A DNA stretch of 64,000 nucleotides from Marinobacter antarcticus (GTDB lineage Bacteria; Pseudomonadota; Gammaproteobacteria; Pseudomonadales; Oleiphilaceae), in contig NZ_FRAQ01000003.1 of the NCBI RefSeq assembly GCF_900142385.1, forward strand, positions 1 to 64,000. Direction: 5' to 3'. Under the pieces are notes generated by a model that saw nothing but the letters and a program-made list of their open reading frames with translations, was not told where the DNA came from and did no database searches. The position numbers and the translations under genes are program-made. Positions 17,447 to 28,258 of the stretch are shown here, piece after piece (the first letter of the stretch is position 1; each line of letters starts with the position of its first letter).

Positions 17447-19186
17447 TTGTCCAATCAGGAATCAGCAAGATCATTGAGCCAGAAAGTGGCGGCAGGCCTG
17501 AAAGCCTGGCGCTTTGGCTCTGTGCTGGGCGTATTCCTGTTGGTAGTGCTGGCTCTTGGCTGGCGCCTGGTTGATCTGCAAGTTGTGGATAACGATTTCC
17601 TGCGCAAGCAGGGTGATGTCCGCACTATTCGCGTAGAGGCAATCGATGCTCACCGTGGGGTGGTCACTGATCGCTATGGCGAGCCGCTGGCCGTGAGTGC
17701 TCCGGTGCAGACACTCTGGGCAAACCCTTCAGAGATAGATCCCGCTGAGCCGCGTCTGGCTAACCTGGCGCGGGTGCTGGAAATCAGTGAGGCAAGGTTG
17801 CGTGAGCGCCTTGAAACTTATGCTGGTCGCGAATTCATTTACCTCCGCCGAAAGGTCCAGCCCGGGCTGGCTGCAAAAGCTATGGAACTGGATATTCCCG
17901 GTGTTTATACGCGCCAGGAGTACCGGCGTTATTACCCTGCGGGAGAGGTTACTGCTCATGTTGTCGGGTTTACCAATATTGACGAGCGTGGCCAGGAAGG
18001 TATGGAGTTGGCATACAACGACTGGCTGTCCGGGGAGTCTGGCCGCAAACGTGTGCTGAAGGATAACCGCGGGCGGATCATCAAGGATCTTACGCTTATC
18101 CGCGATGCCAGCCCCGGCCATAATCTTGAGTTGAGCATAGATCTGCGCCTGCAATACCTGGCTTATCGCGAGCTGAAAGCAGTTGTTACTGCCCATGACG
18201 CTCATGGCGGCACGCTCGTTATGCTGGATGTTGAGACCGGCGAGGTGCTGGCGATGGTCAATCAGGGGTCTTATAACCCCAACGACCGAAGCCAGCTTGC
18301 CCCGGAAAATCTTCGTAACAAGGCTATCACTGATCTGTTTGAACCCGGTTCAACCATGAAGCCGATTGCCATGGCTGCGGCGCTTGAATCCGGACAATAT
18401 TCCACCAATACATCGATTGATACATCACCTGGCTATCGGAGGTTTGGAAGATTCACGATTCGCGATCATCGGAACTATGGGGTCATCAGTCTCACCGACA
18501 TCATCGTCAAATCCAGCAACGTTGGTATCAGCAAGATTGCCACTGAGTTGGGTGGCGATACGATTCGCAACCTCTATGCTCGACTCGGCATTGGTCAGCC
18601 AACCGGTATCGGATTTCCGGGTGAGGCTGTGGGTGTATTGCCAGCGCCACCGAAATGGCGCCCAGTAGAAGAGGCTACGCTCTCCTATGGCTATGGGATG
18701 AGTGTGAATGCGCTTCAGTTAGCGCAAGCCTATATGGTGATTGCTAATGGAGGCATTCGGTATCCGCTCAGCCTGATGAAGTTGAATGAAAAGCCAGTTG
18801 GTCGAAGGGTGCTGTCCGAGCAGGTGACCAGTGATGTTCGCGTCATGCTGGGAGAAGCAGTTTCCAGGGGCACCGGCAAGCGCGCCCAGCCCGGTTTATA
18901 CAGTGCCGGGGGTAAGACCGGAACGGTCCATCTGGTGGGCGCTCAGGGTTATGAGGACAGCCAGTACAAGGCGATTTTTGCCGGGATGGCGCCAATCGAT
19001 AACCCCAGAATTGTAACGGTTGTGGCTGTGGATGCGCCGCAGTCTGGCGAATACTACGGCGGCGAAGTGGCTGCACCGGTTTTTTCACGGGTGATGAGCA
19101 ATGCGCTCCGTCTCCTGAATGTGAGGCCGGAGTTGGAAGTTGGCACCACGGGCCAGCAAGCCGAAAAAACAGGGGAAAGGGGTTAA
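17447..19186 (+). CDS. ftsI: Peptidoglycan D,D-transpeptidase FtsI (PBP3)
   Basis: The 579-residue class B penicillin-binding protein has one N-terminal membrane helix (about 24-44), a pedestal domain, and a transpeptidase domain with SxxK at 302-305 (STMK), SxN at 356-358 (SSN) and KTG at 490-492. It cross-links septal peptidoglycan with FtsW. The TTG start at 17447 follows CAGGGTG at 17434-17440; no better ATG exists before the membrane helix. It is followed after four bases by murE. Confidence 0.97.
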   Translation: MSNQESARSLSQKVAAGLKAWRFGSVLGVFLLVVLALGWRLVDLQVVDNDFLRKQGDVRTIRVEAIDAHRGVVTDRYGEPLAVSAPVQTLWANPSEIDPAEPRLANLARVLEISEARLRERLETYAGREFIYLRRKVQPGLAAKAMELDIPGVYTRQEYRRYYPAGEVTAHVVGFTNIDERGQEGMELAYNDWLSGESGRKRVLKDNRGRIIKDLTLIRDASPGHNLELSIDLRLQYLAYRELKAVVTAHDAHGGTLVMLDVETGEVLAMVNQGSYNPNDRSQLAPENLRNKAITDLFEPGSTMKPIAMAAALESGQYSTNTSIDTSPGYRRFGRFTIRDHRNYGVISLTDIIVKSSNVGISKIATELGGDTIRNLYARLGIGQPTGIGFPGEAVGVLPAPPKWRPVEEATLSYGYGMSVNALQLAQAYMVIANGGIRYPLSLMKLNEKPVGRRVLSEQVTSDVRVMLGEAVSRGTGKRAQPGLYSAGGKTGTVHLVGAQGYEDSQYKAIFAGMAPIDNPRIVTVVAVDAPQSGEYYGGEVAAPVFSRVMSNALRLLNVRPELEVGTTGQQAEKTGERG

Positions 19187-19190
19187 GCCT

Positions 19191-20675
19191 ATGTGCATAA
19201 CATCTCTCAGCACCTTGTTGCAGGGCATTGTTTCTGTCCCCTCAGTATTTGACGTCACCATACACGGACTGCAAACCGACAGCCGTGAAATCAGTGCTGG
19301 TGACGCGTTTGTCGCGTTGGCGGGCACGGCTACGCCGGCGGACCATTACGTGGATCAGGCCATAGCCGCCGGTGCGACGGTTGTGCTCCTGGAGTCTGAC
19401 ACAGAGCTGGAGTGTTCGGAGCATCATGGTGCGCTGATTGTGCCGGTTGCAGGGCTTCGCCAGTTGACGGGCAAAATTGCTGCCCGTTTCTACGAGCATC
19501 CTTCCCGCAGGCTCCGGCTAATAGGCGTTACCGGCACCAACGGTAAAACGTCAGTGAGCCACTATGTGGCCCAGTTGCTAAGCCAGGCAGGAACGCCCTG
19601 CGGTGTTCTGGGTACGCTGGGCTACGGCATGCCGGGAGCTTTGCAAGAAGCGACTCATACCACCCCGGACGCCGTTCAGATCAACCGTGCATTGGCGGGC
19701 ATTCTCGCCAAGGGCGGACGTGCCGCAGCGATGGAAGTGTCATCCCACGGTTTGGATCAGGGCCGAGTGGACGGGCTGACTATAACCGCAGCCATTTTTA
19801 CCAATCTGACGCGGGATCACCTTGATTATCACGGTTCCATGGAAGCTTATGGTGCCACCAAAGCCCGGCTGTTTGAGCGTGAGGATGTGCACTTTTCGGT
19901 GATCAACTTTGATGATCCCTTCGGTCGCCAGTTATACAAAAAGCTTGAAGGCAAGTGTGATCGCGTTCGCTACAGCCTGCACGAATCCGAGACAGAGCTG
20001 TGGCTGAAAGAGTTCCATCCTACGGAATATGGCTTTGATGCAATCGTCGATGGTGAGTGGGGTAGTTTCGACTTCTCTGCGCCCCTTATGGGCAGCTTCA
20101 ATGCCAGCAATGTGCTTGCGGCAATTGCAACGGTTATGACATTAGGTGTTTCTATAGAGCAGGTTCAGCAGGCGGTCAAGCAACTGACGCCCCCTCCCGG
20201 CAGGCTTGAGCGCTTTTGTGGCGGCGATGGCGTCCGTGCCGTAGTTGATTACGCCCACACCCCGGATGCCCTGGCGAATGCCTTGGCCGCATTGCGGCCG
20301 CACGTAGCTGGACGGTTGATTTGTGTATTCGGTTGTGGAGGTGATCGTGACAGTGGAAAGCGCCCGGAAATGGCGAAAGAAACAGAGAAAGGCGCGGATG
20401 TCATCATTGTTACGGATGACAACCCACGGACAGAAAGCCCAGTGGGAATTGTGCAGGATATTCTGACGGGCTTCTCTCGCCCGGATTGTGCAACGGTTAT
20501 TCACGACAGGGCTGAGGCAATCTGCTTCGCTATCAACATGGCTGCGCCCGACGATCTTGTTCTTATAGCGGGAAAAGGTCACGAGTCCTGGCAGGAGATC
20601 GCCGGCCAGAAGCTTCCTTTTAGTGATGCCGCTCAGGTTCGCCGGATGCTGAAGCTCGAAGGAGGTGCCGCATGA
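19191..20675 (+). CDS. murE: UDP-N-acetylmuramoyl-L-alanyl-D-glutamate--2,6-diaminopimelate ligase
   Basis: The 494-residue Mur ligase has the ATP-binding GVTGTNGKTS loop near residue 110 and the DNPRTE motif near 410, which in this family selects meso-diaminopimelate over lysine. It adds the third residue of the stem peptide in the cytoplasm. I chose the ATG at 19191 because it follows the GGGGAAAGGGG stretch and the ftsI stop; an upstream in-frame start would extend into ftsI without family support. The 3' end overlaps murF. Confidence 0.97.
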   Translation: MCITSLSTLLQGIVSVPSVFDVTIHGLQTDSREISAGDAFVALAGTATPADHYVDQAIAAGATVVLLESDTELECSEHHGALIVPVAGLRQLTGKIAARFYEHPSRRLRLIGVTGTNGKTSVSHYVAQLLSQAGTPCGVLGTLGYGMPGALQEATHTTPDAVQINRALAGILAKGGRAAAMEVSSHGLDQGRVDGLTITAAIFTNLTRDHLDYHGSMEAYGATKARLFEREDVHFSVINFDDPFGRQLYKKLEGKCDRVRYSLHESETELWLKEFHPTEYGFDAIVDGEWGSFDFSAPLMGSFNASNVLAAIATVMTLGVSIEQVQQAVKQLTPPPGRLERFCGGDGVRAVVDYAHTPDALANALAALRPHVAGRLICVFGCGGDRDSGKRPEMAKETEKGADVIIVTDDNPRTESPVGIVQDILTGFSRPDCATVIHDRAEAICFAINMAAPDDLVLIAGKGHESWQEIAGQKLPFSDAAQVRRMLKLEGGAA

Positions 20676-22075
20676 TGCGCGCTTTTTCACTGGCTGAGGC
20701 TGTGGGATTTACCAATGCAGCCTGTGGATCCGAGGGGCTCGGCGCAGTCGAGTTTACGGATGTTTCGACTGATACGCGTGCTCTGAAGCCGGGCGGTCTG
20801 TTTGTTGCCCTGCGTGGCGAAAATTTTGATGGCCACCGGTTTTTGCAGTCCGCGATGAAGTTCGGGGCCTGTGCTGTCGTGGTCGACACCTTTGATAGCA
20901 CGCTCGCCAGCAACGCCGATATGCCGCAGTTGGTTGTGGCCAACACCGTTGATGCGTTGGCCGGTCTGGCGGCGGGCAATCGCAACGAAAGTGATGCGAA
21001 GCTGATTGCGATCACTGGCAGTAGTGGCAAAACCACCGTTAAAGAACTGACCGCCGCCATTCTGGTTCGTATGGGGGACACCCTGGCAACCCGCGGCAAT
21101 CTGAACAATCACATTGGTGTTCCACTGACCCTGTTTGGCCTGAAACCAGTGCACCGGTATGGCGTTATCGAACTGGGTGCCAGCGGGATTGGTGAAATTG
21201 CACATACCGTGGCGATCACTCGCCCACAGGTAGTGATTCTCACAAATGCGGGCCAGGCGCACCTGGAAGGCTTTGGCAGCTACGAAAATATTGTGCAGGC
21301 CAAGGGCGAAATCATTGAAGGCGTTGCCGAGGGCGGCCTGGTGGTTCTGAACCGGGACGATCCAGCGTTTGGTCAGTGGCTTGCCCGTGCCGGCAACCGC
21401 AGGGTTGTCAGTGTCAGCCGTTGCGGCCACCCTGAGGCCGACTACAGCGCTGTTATAAAACAGTCGCAAACCCAAAAGCCCGAGATTGTGATTGCAGGGC
21501 CGGAAGAGTGGTCTTGTACATTAACGCTGCCGCTGGAAGGCGAGCACAACGTAACCAATACCCTGCTTGCTATTGCGGCGGCTCGCGAGCTGGGAGCAAC
21601 GGATGTGGCCATTACCGAAGGGTTGGCCAAGGTACAGCCGGTTCGCGGTCGCTTGCAGGTCGTCAACCTGCCGGGGGAGTTATCGGTCATTGACGACAGT
21701 TACAACGCGAACCCTGCCTCCATGAAAGCGGCGCTGAGTGTTCTGGTAAAACGTCAGGGTAAGCGTGTTGCTGTTTTTGGCGCCATGGGCGAGCTCGGGC
21801 CAACAGCCCTAGAACTGCATAAAGAAGTTGGAGCCTTTGCCTCCGAACTCGGAATTGACCGTCTGCTGACGGTGGGTCCCGGCTGCGACGGCTATGCCGA
21901 TGGCTTTGGTGAAACCACCGAGATGTATCAAACACACGAAGAGGCCGTACAGGCCCTCGTTTGCCCTAATGAGCCTCCGATGACCGTGCTGGTGAAAGGG
22001 TCAAGAAGCGCTGCCATGGATCTCGTGGTGGAAGGGATAAAAAACAAGGTGAATGACGCATGCTGCTCTGGCTGA
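20672..22075 (+). CDS. murF: UDP-N-acetylmuramoyl-tripeptide--D-alanyl-D-alanine ligase
   Basis: The 467-residue Mur ligase carries the P-loop [13 protein letters not shown] at about residue 110 and the RGRLQ and [15 protein letters not shown] motifs of MurF. It adds D-Ala-D-Ala to complete the UDP-MurNAc-pentapeptide. It starts within the murE stop (ATGA) and its 3' end overlaps mraY by 16 bases. Confidence 0.97.
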   Translation: MMRAFSLAEAVGFTNAACGSEGLGAVEFTDVSTDTRALKPGGLFVALRGENFDGHRFLQSAMKFGACAVVVDTFDSTLASNADMPQLVVANTVDALAGLAAGNRNESDAKLIAITGSSGKTTVKELTAAILVRMGDTLATRGNLNNHIGVPLTLFGLKPVHRYGVIELGASGIGEIAHTVAITRPQVVILTNAGQAHLEGFGSYENIVQAKGEIIEGVAEGGLVVLNRDDPAFGQWLARAGNRRVVSVSRCGHPEADYSAVIKQSQTQKPEIVIAGPEEWSCTLTLPLEGEHNVTNTLLAIAAARELGATDVAITEGLAKVQPVRGRLQVVNLPGELSVIDDSYNANPASMKAALSVLVKRQGKRVAVFGAMGELGPTALELHKEVGAFASELGIDRLLTVGPGCDGYADGFGETTEMYQTHEEAVQALVCPNEPPMTVLVKGSRSAAMDLVVEGIKNKVNDACCSG

Positions 22076-23145
22076 CAGGGGTTTTATCAGAATATTTTTC
22101 AGCGCTGACGGTGTTTCAGTATCTGACCCTGCGCGGGATTCTGGGGATATTGACGGCGTTGCTGATTTCTCTGGTTATCGGGCCGCTGATGATCCGCAAA
22201 CTCAGCCAGTACCAGATTGGCCAGGCGATTCGGGATGACGGGCCGCAGACGCACCTCAGCAAGGCAGGCACTCCCACCATGGGCGGCGCGCTGATTCTGG
22301 TGGCTATAGGCATTAGCACATTGCTATGGGCGGATTTGAGTAACCGCTACATCTGGGTGACCTTACTGGTCACCATGTTGTTTGGTGCGATTGGCTGGGT
22401 GGATGATTACCGTAAGGTCGTCGAGCGTAACCCTCGCGGGTTGCCCGCGCGCTGGAAGTATTTCTGGCAGTCTCTGATTGGCGCCGCAGCAGCCATCGTG
22501 CTGTATTTCAGTTCGGTGTTGCCCCAGGAAACATCGCTGTATCTGCCGTTTGTTAAAAACGTCTCGCTGACTCTCGGGCCGGTGTTCTTCATTCTGCTGA
22601 CGTATTTTGTGATCGTCGGCAGCAGCAATGCGGTGAATCTGACGGACGGCCTGGATGGCCTGGCAATCATGCCTACGGTTATGGTCGCCGGTGCTCTGGG
22701 CATCTTTGCCTACGTTTCTGGCAACGTTCAGTTTGCAAACTACTTGCTGATTCCGCATTTGCCTGGAACCGGCGAGCTCATAGTTTTCTGCGGAGCTCTC
22801 GTTGGCGCCGGGCTCGGCTTTCTGTGGTTTAACACCTATCCCGCCCAGGTATTCATGGGTGACGTTGGAGCACTTGCTTTAGGCGCAGCTCTGGGCGTGG
22901 TTGCGGTGATCGTGCGCCAGGAAATCATTCTTTTCATCATGGGCGGTGTGTTCGTGATGGAGACAGTGTCTGTAATTTTGCAGGTGGCTTCCTTCCGGCT
23001 GACCGGCCGCCGGATTTTCCGGATGGCGCCATTGCACCACCATTTTGAACTCAAAGGCTGGCCTGAACCGCGCGTGATTGTGCGTTTCTGGGTCATCACC
23101 GTCGTTCTTGTTCTGATTGGCCTGGCCAGTCTGAAGATACGATAG
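22060..23145 (+). CDS. mraY: Phospho-N-acetylmuramoyl-pentapeptide-transferase
   Basis: The 361-residue polytopic membrane enzyme transfers phospho-MurNAc-pentapeptide to undecaprenyl phosphate, giving lipid I. Signature segments are visible: [20 protein letters not shown] with the Asp pair, [13 protein letters not shown], and the HHHFE motif near the C-terminus. About ten membrane helices fit the family. The start lies inside the murF 3' end. Confidence 0.97.
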   Translation: MLLWLTGVLSEYFSALTVFQYLTLRGILGILTALLISLVIGPLMIRKLSQYQIGQAIRDDGPQTHLSKAGTPTMGGALILVAIGISTLLWADLSNRYIWVTLLVTMLFGAIGWVDDYRKVVERNPRGLPARWKYFWQSLIGAAAAIVLYFSSVLPQETSLYLPFVKNVSLTLGPVFFILLTYFVIVGSSNAVNLTDGLDGLAIMPTVMVAGALGIFAYVSGNVQFANYLLIPHLPGTGELIVFCGALVGAGLGFLWFNTYPAQVFMGDVGALALGAALGVVAVIVRQEIILFIMGGVFVMETVSVILQVASFRLTGRRIFRMAPLHHHFELKGWPEPRVIVRFWVITVVLVLIGLASLKIR

Positions 23146-23160
23146 GAAACAGGATCGATT

Positions 23161-24516
23161 ATGAGTGTCATCACGTCAGATCGTCGCACACTGGTAGTAG
23201 GGCTCGGTAAAACCGGGCTCGCCTGCGTGCGCTATCTGTCTGCACAGGGGCGTGAGATTGCGGTGGCTGACAGCCGCGAAGCGCCTCCGTGTCTGGATGA
23301 CCTGCGTGCCGGGTGGCCGGATATCCCTGTTCACCTGGGGCCGTTTGATCAGGAGCTGTTTGCCGGCTTCAATGAGCTGATCGTAAGCCCGGGTATCAGC
23401 ATCGCTGAACCCGCCATTGCCCATGCCGCTGGGCAGGGCGCGCGCATCCGGGGCGATATCGATCTGTTCGCTGAGGCTGCCGATGCGCCGGTTGTGGCTA
23501 TAACCGGTTCCAATGGCAAGACCACCGTCACTACGCTGCTGGGTGAGATGGCTCGGGCGGCAGGCCGCAAGGTCGAGATCGGCGGAAACATCGGAGTTCC
23601 GGCTCTGGATTTGCTGGGCCGTGGTGCCGAGCTGTATGTACTTGAACTTTCCAGCTTCCAGCTGGAAACCACAGCAGAACTGAATGCGTTGGCGGCAACG
23701 GTACTGAACGTCAGTGATGACCATCTGGATCGCTATCCGGACAAGATGGCTTATTTTCAGGCCAAGCAGAGAATTTTCCGTGGCTGTCAGAACGCCATTG
23801 TGAATCTGGACGATGCTCTGAGCACGCCCATGGAGCGGGATAATTTACGGTTTCTCTGTTTTGGATTCCATCGCGTCAATCCGAACACCTTCAGTACCCG
23901 GGAAGACGATCAGGGCCTTTGGCTGACTTTCGGGTTCGATAGCCTTCTGAACGCCGCGGATCTGAAGCTGATGGGCTGGCACAACCTCAGTAACGTGATG
24001 GCGGCACTGGCATTAGGTCGGGCAGTCGGGCTTCCAATGGACGCCATGGTGAATGCCGCCCGGGAATTCAGCGGTCTGCCGCACCGGTGTGAGTTCATAT
24101 GCAGGCTTAAAGGTGTCGATTATATCAACGACTCCAAAGGTACGAATGTCGGGGCCACCGTGGCGGCCATAGAAAGTCTGGCCCCCGAAGGCGACGGGAA
24201 AATAGTGCTGATTGCAGGTGGCGAGGGCAAAGGCGCTGAATTTTCTGATCTGGCTGCGCCGGTCAGAGCCTGTTGCCGCGCAGTGGTATTGATCGGGTGT
24301 GATGCGGATCGCATTGCCGAAGCTGTCGGCTTCGACCTTCCGGTTTACCGTGCCGCAACTCTGGCGGAGGCGGTAGAAAAATCTACGGAACTTGCGCTGG
24401 AAGGAGATCGCGTTCTGTTCTCCCCCGCTTGCGCGAGCTTCGATATGTTCCGGGATTATATTGATCGCGGTGATCAGTTCCGCGCATTGGTTCAGTCGCT
24501 TGGGGAGTCGCTCTGA
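23161..24516 (+). CDS. murD: UDP-N-acetylmuramoyl-L-alanine--D-glutamate ligase
   Basis: The 451-residue Mur ligase shows a Rossmann-like N-terminal domain (VVGLGKTGLACVRYL), the P-loop ITGSNGKTTVTTL near residue 118 and NDSKGTNVGAT near 322. It adds D-glutamate to UDP-MurNAc-L-Ala. The stop overlaps the ftsW start by one base (TGATG). Confidence 0.97.
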   Translation: MSVITSDRRTLVVGLGKTGLACVRYLSAQGREIAVADSREAPPCLDDLRAGWPDIPVHLGPFDQELFAGFNELIVSPGISIAEPAIAHAAGQGARIRGDIDLFAEAADAPVVAITGSNGKTTVTTLLGEMARAAGRKVEIGGNIGVPALDLLGRGAELYVLELSSFQLETTAELNALAATVLNVSDDHLDRYPDKMAYFQAKQRIFRGCQNAIVNLDDALSTPMERDNLRFLCFGFHRVNPNTFSTREDDQGLWLTFGFDSLLNAADLKLMGWHNLSNVMAALALGRAVGLPMDAMVNAAREFSGLPHRCEFICRLKGVDYINDSKGTNVGATVAAIESLAPEGDGKIVLIAGGEGKGAEFSDLAAPVRACCRAVVLIGCDADRIAEAVGFDLPVYRAATLAEAVEKSTELALEGDRVLFSPACASFDMFRDYIDRGDQFRALVQSLGESL

Positions 24517-25718
24517 TGCAGGCAGGACTGTCAGCAGTATCCCCACGAACTCAGTGGTTGGGCGAAATTCAGCCGCTGTCGACCCTGGTTCTCAGCTCGG
24601 TTGCTCTGCTGATCATCGGGATTGTGATGATTTCCTCAGCCTCCATGGATATGGCGGTAGAAACCATGGGCAATGGTTACCACTATGTGATTCGCCAGCT
24701 CATGTTCGCCGTTATGGGCTCCATGCTCGCGCTGGTAGCGGTCAACGTGCCGGTAGCCTGGTGGGAGCGCAGCGGCTGGTTGTTGCTCGGTATAGGCCTG
24801 CTGGTTCTGGTGCTTGTTCTTACACCCTTGGGCCGCACGGTTAATGGCTCAACGCGCTGGATACCGTTTGGTCTGTTCAATGTACAAGTGTCGGAGGTGG
24901 CAAAGCTGTGCCTGATTGCCTACCTGGCCGGATACGTGGTCCGTCGGCGTGATGAATTGCTGAACACCTGGCCGGGTTTTCTAAAGCCCCTGGCGGTTCT
25001 GGGTGTGGCGTCTGTGCTTTTGGTTATCCAGCCCGACTTCGGGGCCACGGTGGTTCTGGTTACAGCGGCAGCGGGCATGATTTTCCTGAGCGGCGTGCGC
25101 CTTAGCCGGTTTGTTCCACTGATCGCGACTCTGGTGGTGATTGGCGTCGTTCTGATCCTGACCCAGCCCTATCGCCTGAAGCGCGTGGTGAGCTATCTCG
25201 ATCCCTGGAAAGATCAGTTTGATACCGGATATCAGTTAACCCAGTCGCTGATTGCATTCGGGCGAGGCGAATGGGCAGGCGTCGGCCTGGGCAACTCGAT
25301 ACAGAAGTTGTTCTTTCTGCCAGAAGCCCACACCGATTTTATTTTCGCGATTATCGCTGAAGAATTCGGGCTGCTGGGCTCATTGCTTGTGCTCGGACTG
25401 TTTACGGTACTGGTTGTAACTGGTTTTGTGATTGCCCGTCGCGCCGAGAAGGCCGACATGCCGTTTGGTGCCTGCTTTGCCTACGGCATTACTCTGCTGA
25501 TCGGTTTGCAGGCAGGTATCAATATGGCGGTCAGCACCGGGTTGCTGCCCACCAAGGGATTAACATTGCCTTTGGTGAGCTATGGCGGCTCCAGCCTGAT
25601 GATCAGCTGTGTTTGTATCGGGATTCTGGCCAGGGTTGAGATGGAGAGGCTGGATAAGGAAAAGCAGGCTACGGAAAAGACCGCCCCGCGTAAGCGGGGA
25701 GGAGCGCGTTATGACTGA
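24516..25718 (+). CDS. ftsW: Peptidoglycan glycosyltransferase FtsW
   Basis: The 400-residue SEDS-family protein has about ten membrane helices. It shows NGSTRWIPFG, the WKDQFDTGYQLTQSLIAFGRGEW loop and the C-terminal PLVSYGGSSLM motif of FtsW/RodA. It polymerises septal glycan with FtsI. The cytoplasmic C-terminus is short and basic. The 3' end overlaps murG by eight bases. Confidence 0.97.
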   Translation: MQAGLSAVSPRTQWLGEIQPLSTLVLSSVALLIIGIVMISSASMDMAVETMGNGYHYVIRQLMFAVMGSMLALVAVNVPVAWWERSGWLLLGIGLLVLVLVLTPLGRTVNGSTRWIPFGLFNVQVSEVAKLCLIAYLAGYVVRRRDELLNTWPGFLKPLAVLGVASVLLVIQPDFGATVVLVTAAAGMIFLSGVRLSRFVPLIATLVVIGVVLILTQPYRLKRVVSYLDPWKDQFDTGYQLTQSLIAFGRGEWAGVGLGNSIQKLFFLPEAHTDFIFAIIAEEFGLLGSLLVLGLFTVLVVTGFVIARRAEKADMPFGACFAYGITLLIGLQAGINMAVSTGLLPTKGLTLPLVSYGGSSLMISCVCIGILARVEMERLDKEKQATEKTAPRKRGGARYD

Positions 25719-26817
25719 ATCGCGCCGGTTTCTGATGATGGCCGGAGGTACAGGTGGGCATGTGTTCCCTGCGCTGGCTACGGCCCGGGCGCTTGAAGCC
25801 AAAGGGCACGAAGTACACTGGCTGGGCGCCAGCGGAGGCATGGAGGAGCGATTGATTGGTGACACCGGTATTCCGTTGTCGCTGATTCATATCTCCGGGC
25901 TCAGGGGCAAAGGCAAGCTGGCTCTGATCATGGCGCCGTTCCGCCTGATGCGGGCATTGGGTGAGGCCTTCACGATCATGCGTCGGATCCGCCCGGATTG
26001 CGTGGTTGGCATGGGCGGGTTTGTGACTGGCCCTGGCGGTTTGGCGGCATGGCTTACACGAACGCCCCTGGTGATTCACGAGCAGAATGCCATCGCCGGA
26101 ATGACCAACCGCATTCTCGTACGGTTTGCGAAAACGGTGCTTGAAGCCTTCCCGGGAAGCTTTGGTACAGATGTGATTACACGGTGCACCGGCAACCCGG
26201 TACGCGAAGATCTGGCGACTCTGCCGGCACCGGAGCAGAGAATGGCCGGGCGCTCGATCGAGCCTGGTGAAGAGAATAACCCGCTGCGTATTCTGGTGGT
26301 GGGGGGCAGTCTGGGTGCCCAGGTATTCAATCAGCTGGTGCCGGAAGCCCTGGCAATGTTGTCCGAACAGGAGCGGCCGCAGGTTCGTCATCAGTGTGGT
26401 GAAAAGCATCTTGAAGCGGCGCGTGCCTCTTATGAACAGCAGGGAGTCAATGCCGATGTTGAGCCGTTTATTAAAGATATGGCGGAGGCATACAGCTGGG
26501 CCGATATCGTGTTGTGCCGCGCGGGTGCACTGACTGTTTCCGAGCTTTGTGCGGCAGGTGTTGGAGCGGTGCTTGTGCCATTCCCTCACGCGGTGGATGA
26601 CCATCAAACGAAGAACGGCCAACAAATGGTGAATGCCAAGGCGGCCGTACTGATACCACAGTCACGGCTCACGCCGGCTGTGCTGGCTGAAACCCTGGGC
26701 GACCTTGCCAGGGATCGCGCCCGGGTCATGGATATGGCAAAGGCTGCACGCACGCTGGCTCGTCCCGACGCAACGGAGAGAGTCGTGAATTACTGTCTGG
26801 AGGCTGCTAATGGCTGA
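25711..26817 (+). CDS. murG: UDP-N-acetylglucosamine--N-acetylmuramyl-(pentapeptide) pyrophosphoryl-undecaprenol N-acetylglucosamine transferase
   Basis: The 368-residue GT28 glycosyltransferase adds GlcNAc to lipid I to make lipid II on the inner leaflet. The N-terminal [12 protein letters not shown] loop and [11 protein letters not shown] are visible, and the C-terminal domain has the [16 protein letters not shown] donor-binding motif ([12 protein letters not shown] here). The ATG at 25711 follows GGGGAGGAG at 25697-25705. Confidence 0.97.
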   Translation: MTESRRFLMMAGGTGGHVFPALATARALEAKGHEVHWLGASGGMEERLIGDTGIPLSLIHISGLRGKGKLALIMAPFRLMRALGEAFTIMRRIRPDCVVGMGGFVTGPGGLAAWLTRTPLVIHEQNAIAGMTNRILVRFAKTVLEAFPGSFGTDVITRCTGNPVREDLATLPAPEQRMAGRSIEPGEENNPLRILVVGGSLGAQVFNQLVPEALAMLSEQERPQVRHQCGEKHLEAARASYEQQGVNADVEPFIKDMAEAYSWADIVLCRAGALTVSELCAAGVGAVLVPFPHAVDDHQTKNGQQMVNAKAAVLIPQSRLTPAVLAETLGDLARDRARVMDMAKAARTLARPDATERVVNYCLEAANG

Positions 26818-28258
26818 TATAACCAATCCGCCGCTTGTTTTTCAGGTACCGGAAATGCGCCGGATTCGTCACATCCACTTTGTGGGTATCGGTGGCGCCG
26901 GCATGAGTGGTATCGCAGAGGTGCTGAAAAATCAGGGTTATGACATCTCAGGATCAGACCTGAAAGAAGGTGCGGTAACCGATCGTCTCAAGGCCATGGG
27001 CATTGAGGTTCAGATTGGTCACCGGGAAGAAAACAGCGCTAAAGCCGACGTGGTTGTAGTGTCTTCGGCGGTAGGTTCCGATAACCCTGAAGTGGCTTCG
27101 GCCCGCATTCGGCGGGTTCCCATTGTGCCTCGTGCCGAGATGCTGGCAGAGATTATGCGTTACCGTCACGGCATTGCCGTGGCCGGAACCCATGGAAAGA
27201 CCACGACCACCAGCCTGATCGCTTCGGTGCTTGGTGAAGCAGGGCTTGATCCTACCTTTGTGATCGGTGGCAAGTTGAACAGCGCGGGTACCAACGCCAA
27301 GCTGGGCGGTTCCCGCTATCTGGTGGCAGAGGCGGATGAGAGCGATGCCTCTTTCTTGCACCTGACGCCAGTGATTTCTGTGGTCACGAACATCGAAGCC
27401 GACCACATGGATACCTATGACGGCGACGTTGAAAAACTCAAGCAGACCTTTGTGGATTTTCTCCACAACCTGCCGTTTTATGGCGTGGCTGTTATGTGCG
27501 TTGATGATGACTATGTACAGGAGATTATCCCTCGGATATCGAGAGCGATTATCACCTATGGCATCAGCAATCCCGATGCAGATTATCGTGCCGAGAAGAT
27601 CGTAACAGACGGCCTGAGAACCCACTTTCTGGTGAAGCGTCCCGGCGGGCGCAGCGATTTAACCGTAGAGCTGAAAATGCCCGGGCGTCATAACGTGCTG
27701 AATGCGCTCGCGGTAATTGCGGTCGCCACTGATGAGGGTGTTGCGGACGAAGCCATCTGCCAGGGCCTGGCGGCTTTCGCGGGTGTCGGCCGGCGCTTTC
27801 AGGTCAATGGGGATTATAAAACGCCTAAGGGCGGTACGGTTACCTTGGTGGATGACTATGGACATCATCCGACTGAGGTCGAGGCTGTGATTCGTGCAGC
27901 TCATGATGCCTGGCCGGGGCGACGACTGGTGATGTTGTATCAGCCCCATCGGTTCACCCGTACCCGAGATCTGTATGAAGATTTTGTGCGGGTTCTGTCG
28001 GAAGTCGATGGCCTGTTACTGATGGATGTTTACTCCGCTGGTGAGCCGGCGATTCCCGGCGCAGATGGACGTGCACTATGCCGCAGCATACGGCAGCGCG
28101 GCAAAGTGGAGCCGGTGTTTGTAGAAGACAACCGCGAAATCGAGAGCTTGCTCGGCAGTGTGCTACAAGACGGTGACCTCTTGATTACACAGGGTGCCGG
28201 CGACATCGGCGGCGTGGCGAATAGGTTGGCAGCAGCAGGAGTACTTTCAGGTGAGTGA
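26810..28258 (+). CDS. murC: UDP-N-acetylmuramate--L-alanine ligase
   Basis: The 482-residue Mur ligase begins the stem peptide by adding L-Ala. It shows [17 protein letters not shown] near residue 22, the P-loop [12 protein letters not shown] near 124 and [10 protein letters not shown] near 348. The start overlaps the end of murG by eight bases. Confidence 0.97.
   Translation: MADITNPPLVFQVPEMRRIRHIHFVGIGGAGMSGIAEVLKNQGYDISGSDLKEGAVTDRLKAMGIEVQIGHREENSAKADVVVVSSAVGSDNPEVASARIRRVPIVPRAEMLAEIMRYRHGIAVAGTHGKTTTTSLIASVLGEAGLDPTFVIGGKLNSAGTNAKLGGSRYLVAEADESDASFLHLTPVISVVTNIEADHMDTYDGDVEKLKQTFVDFLHNLPFYGVAVMCVDDDYVQEIIPRISRAIITYGISNPDADYRAEKIVTDGLRTHFLVKRPGGRSDLTVELKMPGRHNVLNALAVIAVATDEGVADEAICQGLAAFAGVGRRFQVNGDYKTPKGGTVTLVDDYGHHPTEVEAVIRAAHDAWPGRRLVMLYQPHRFTRTRDLYEDFVRVLSEVDGLLLMDVYSAGEPAIPGADGRALCRSIRQRGKVEPVFVEDNREIESLLGSVLQDGDLLITQGAGDIGGVANRLAAAGVLSGE

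Noticed and set aside
25669..26625. A 318-codon minus-strand open frame opposite murG
   Set aside because: It has His-, Arg- and Gln-rich composition and no motif, and murG is unambiguous on the other strand.
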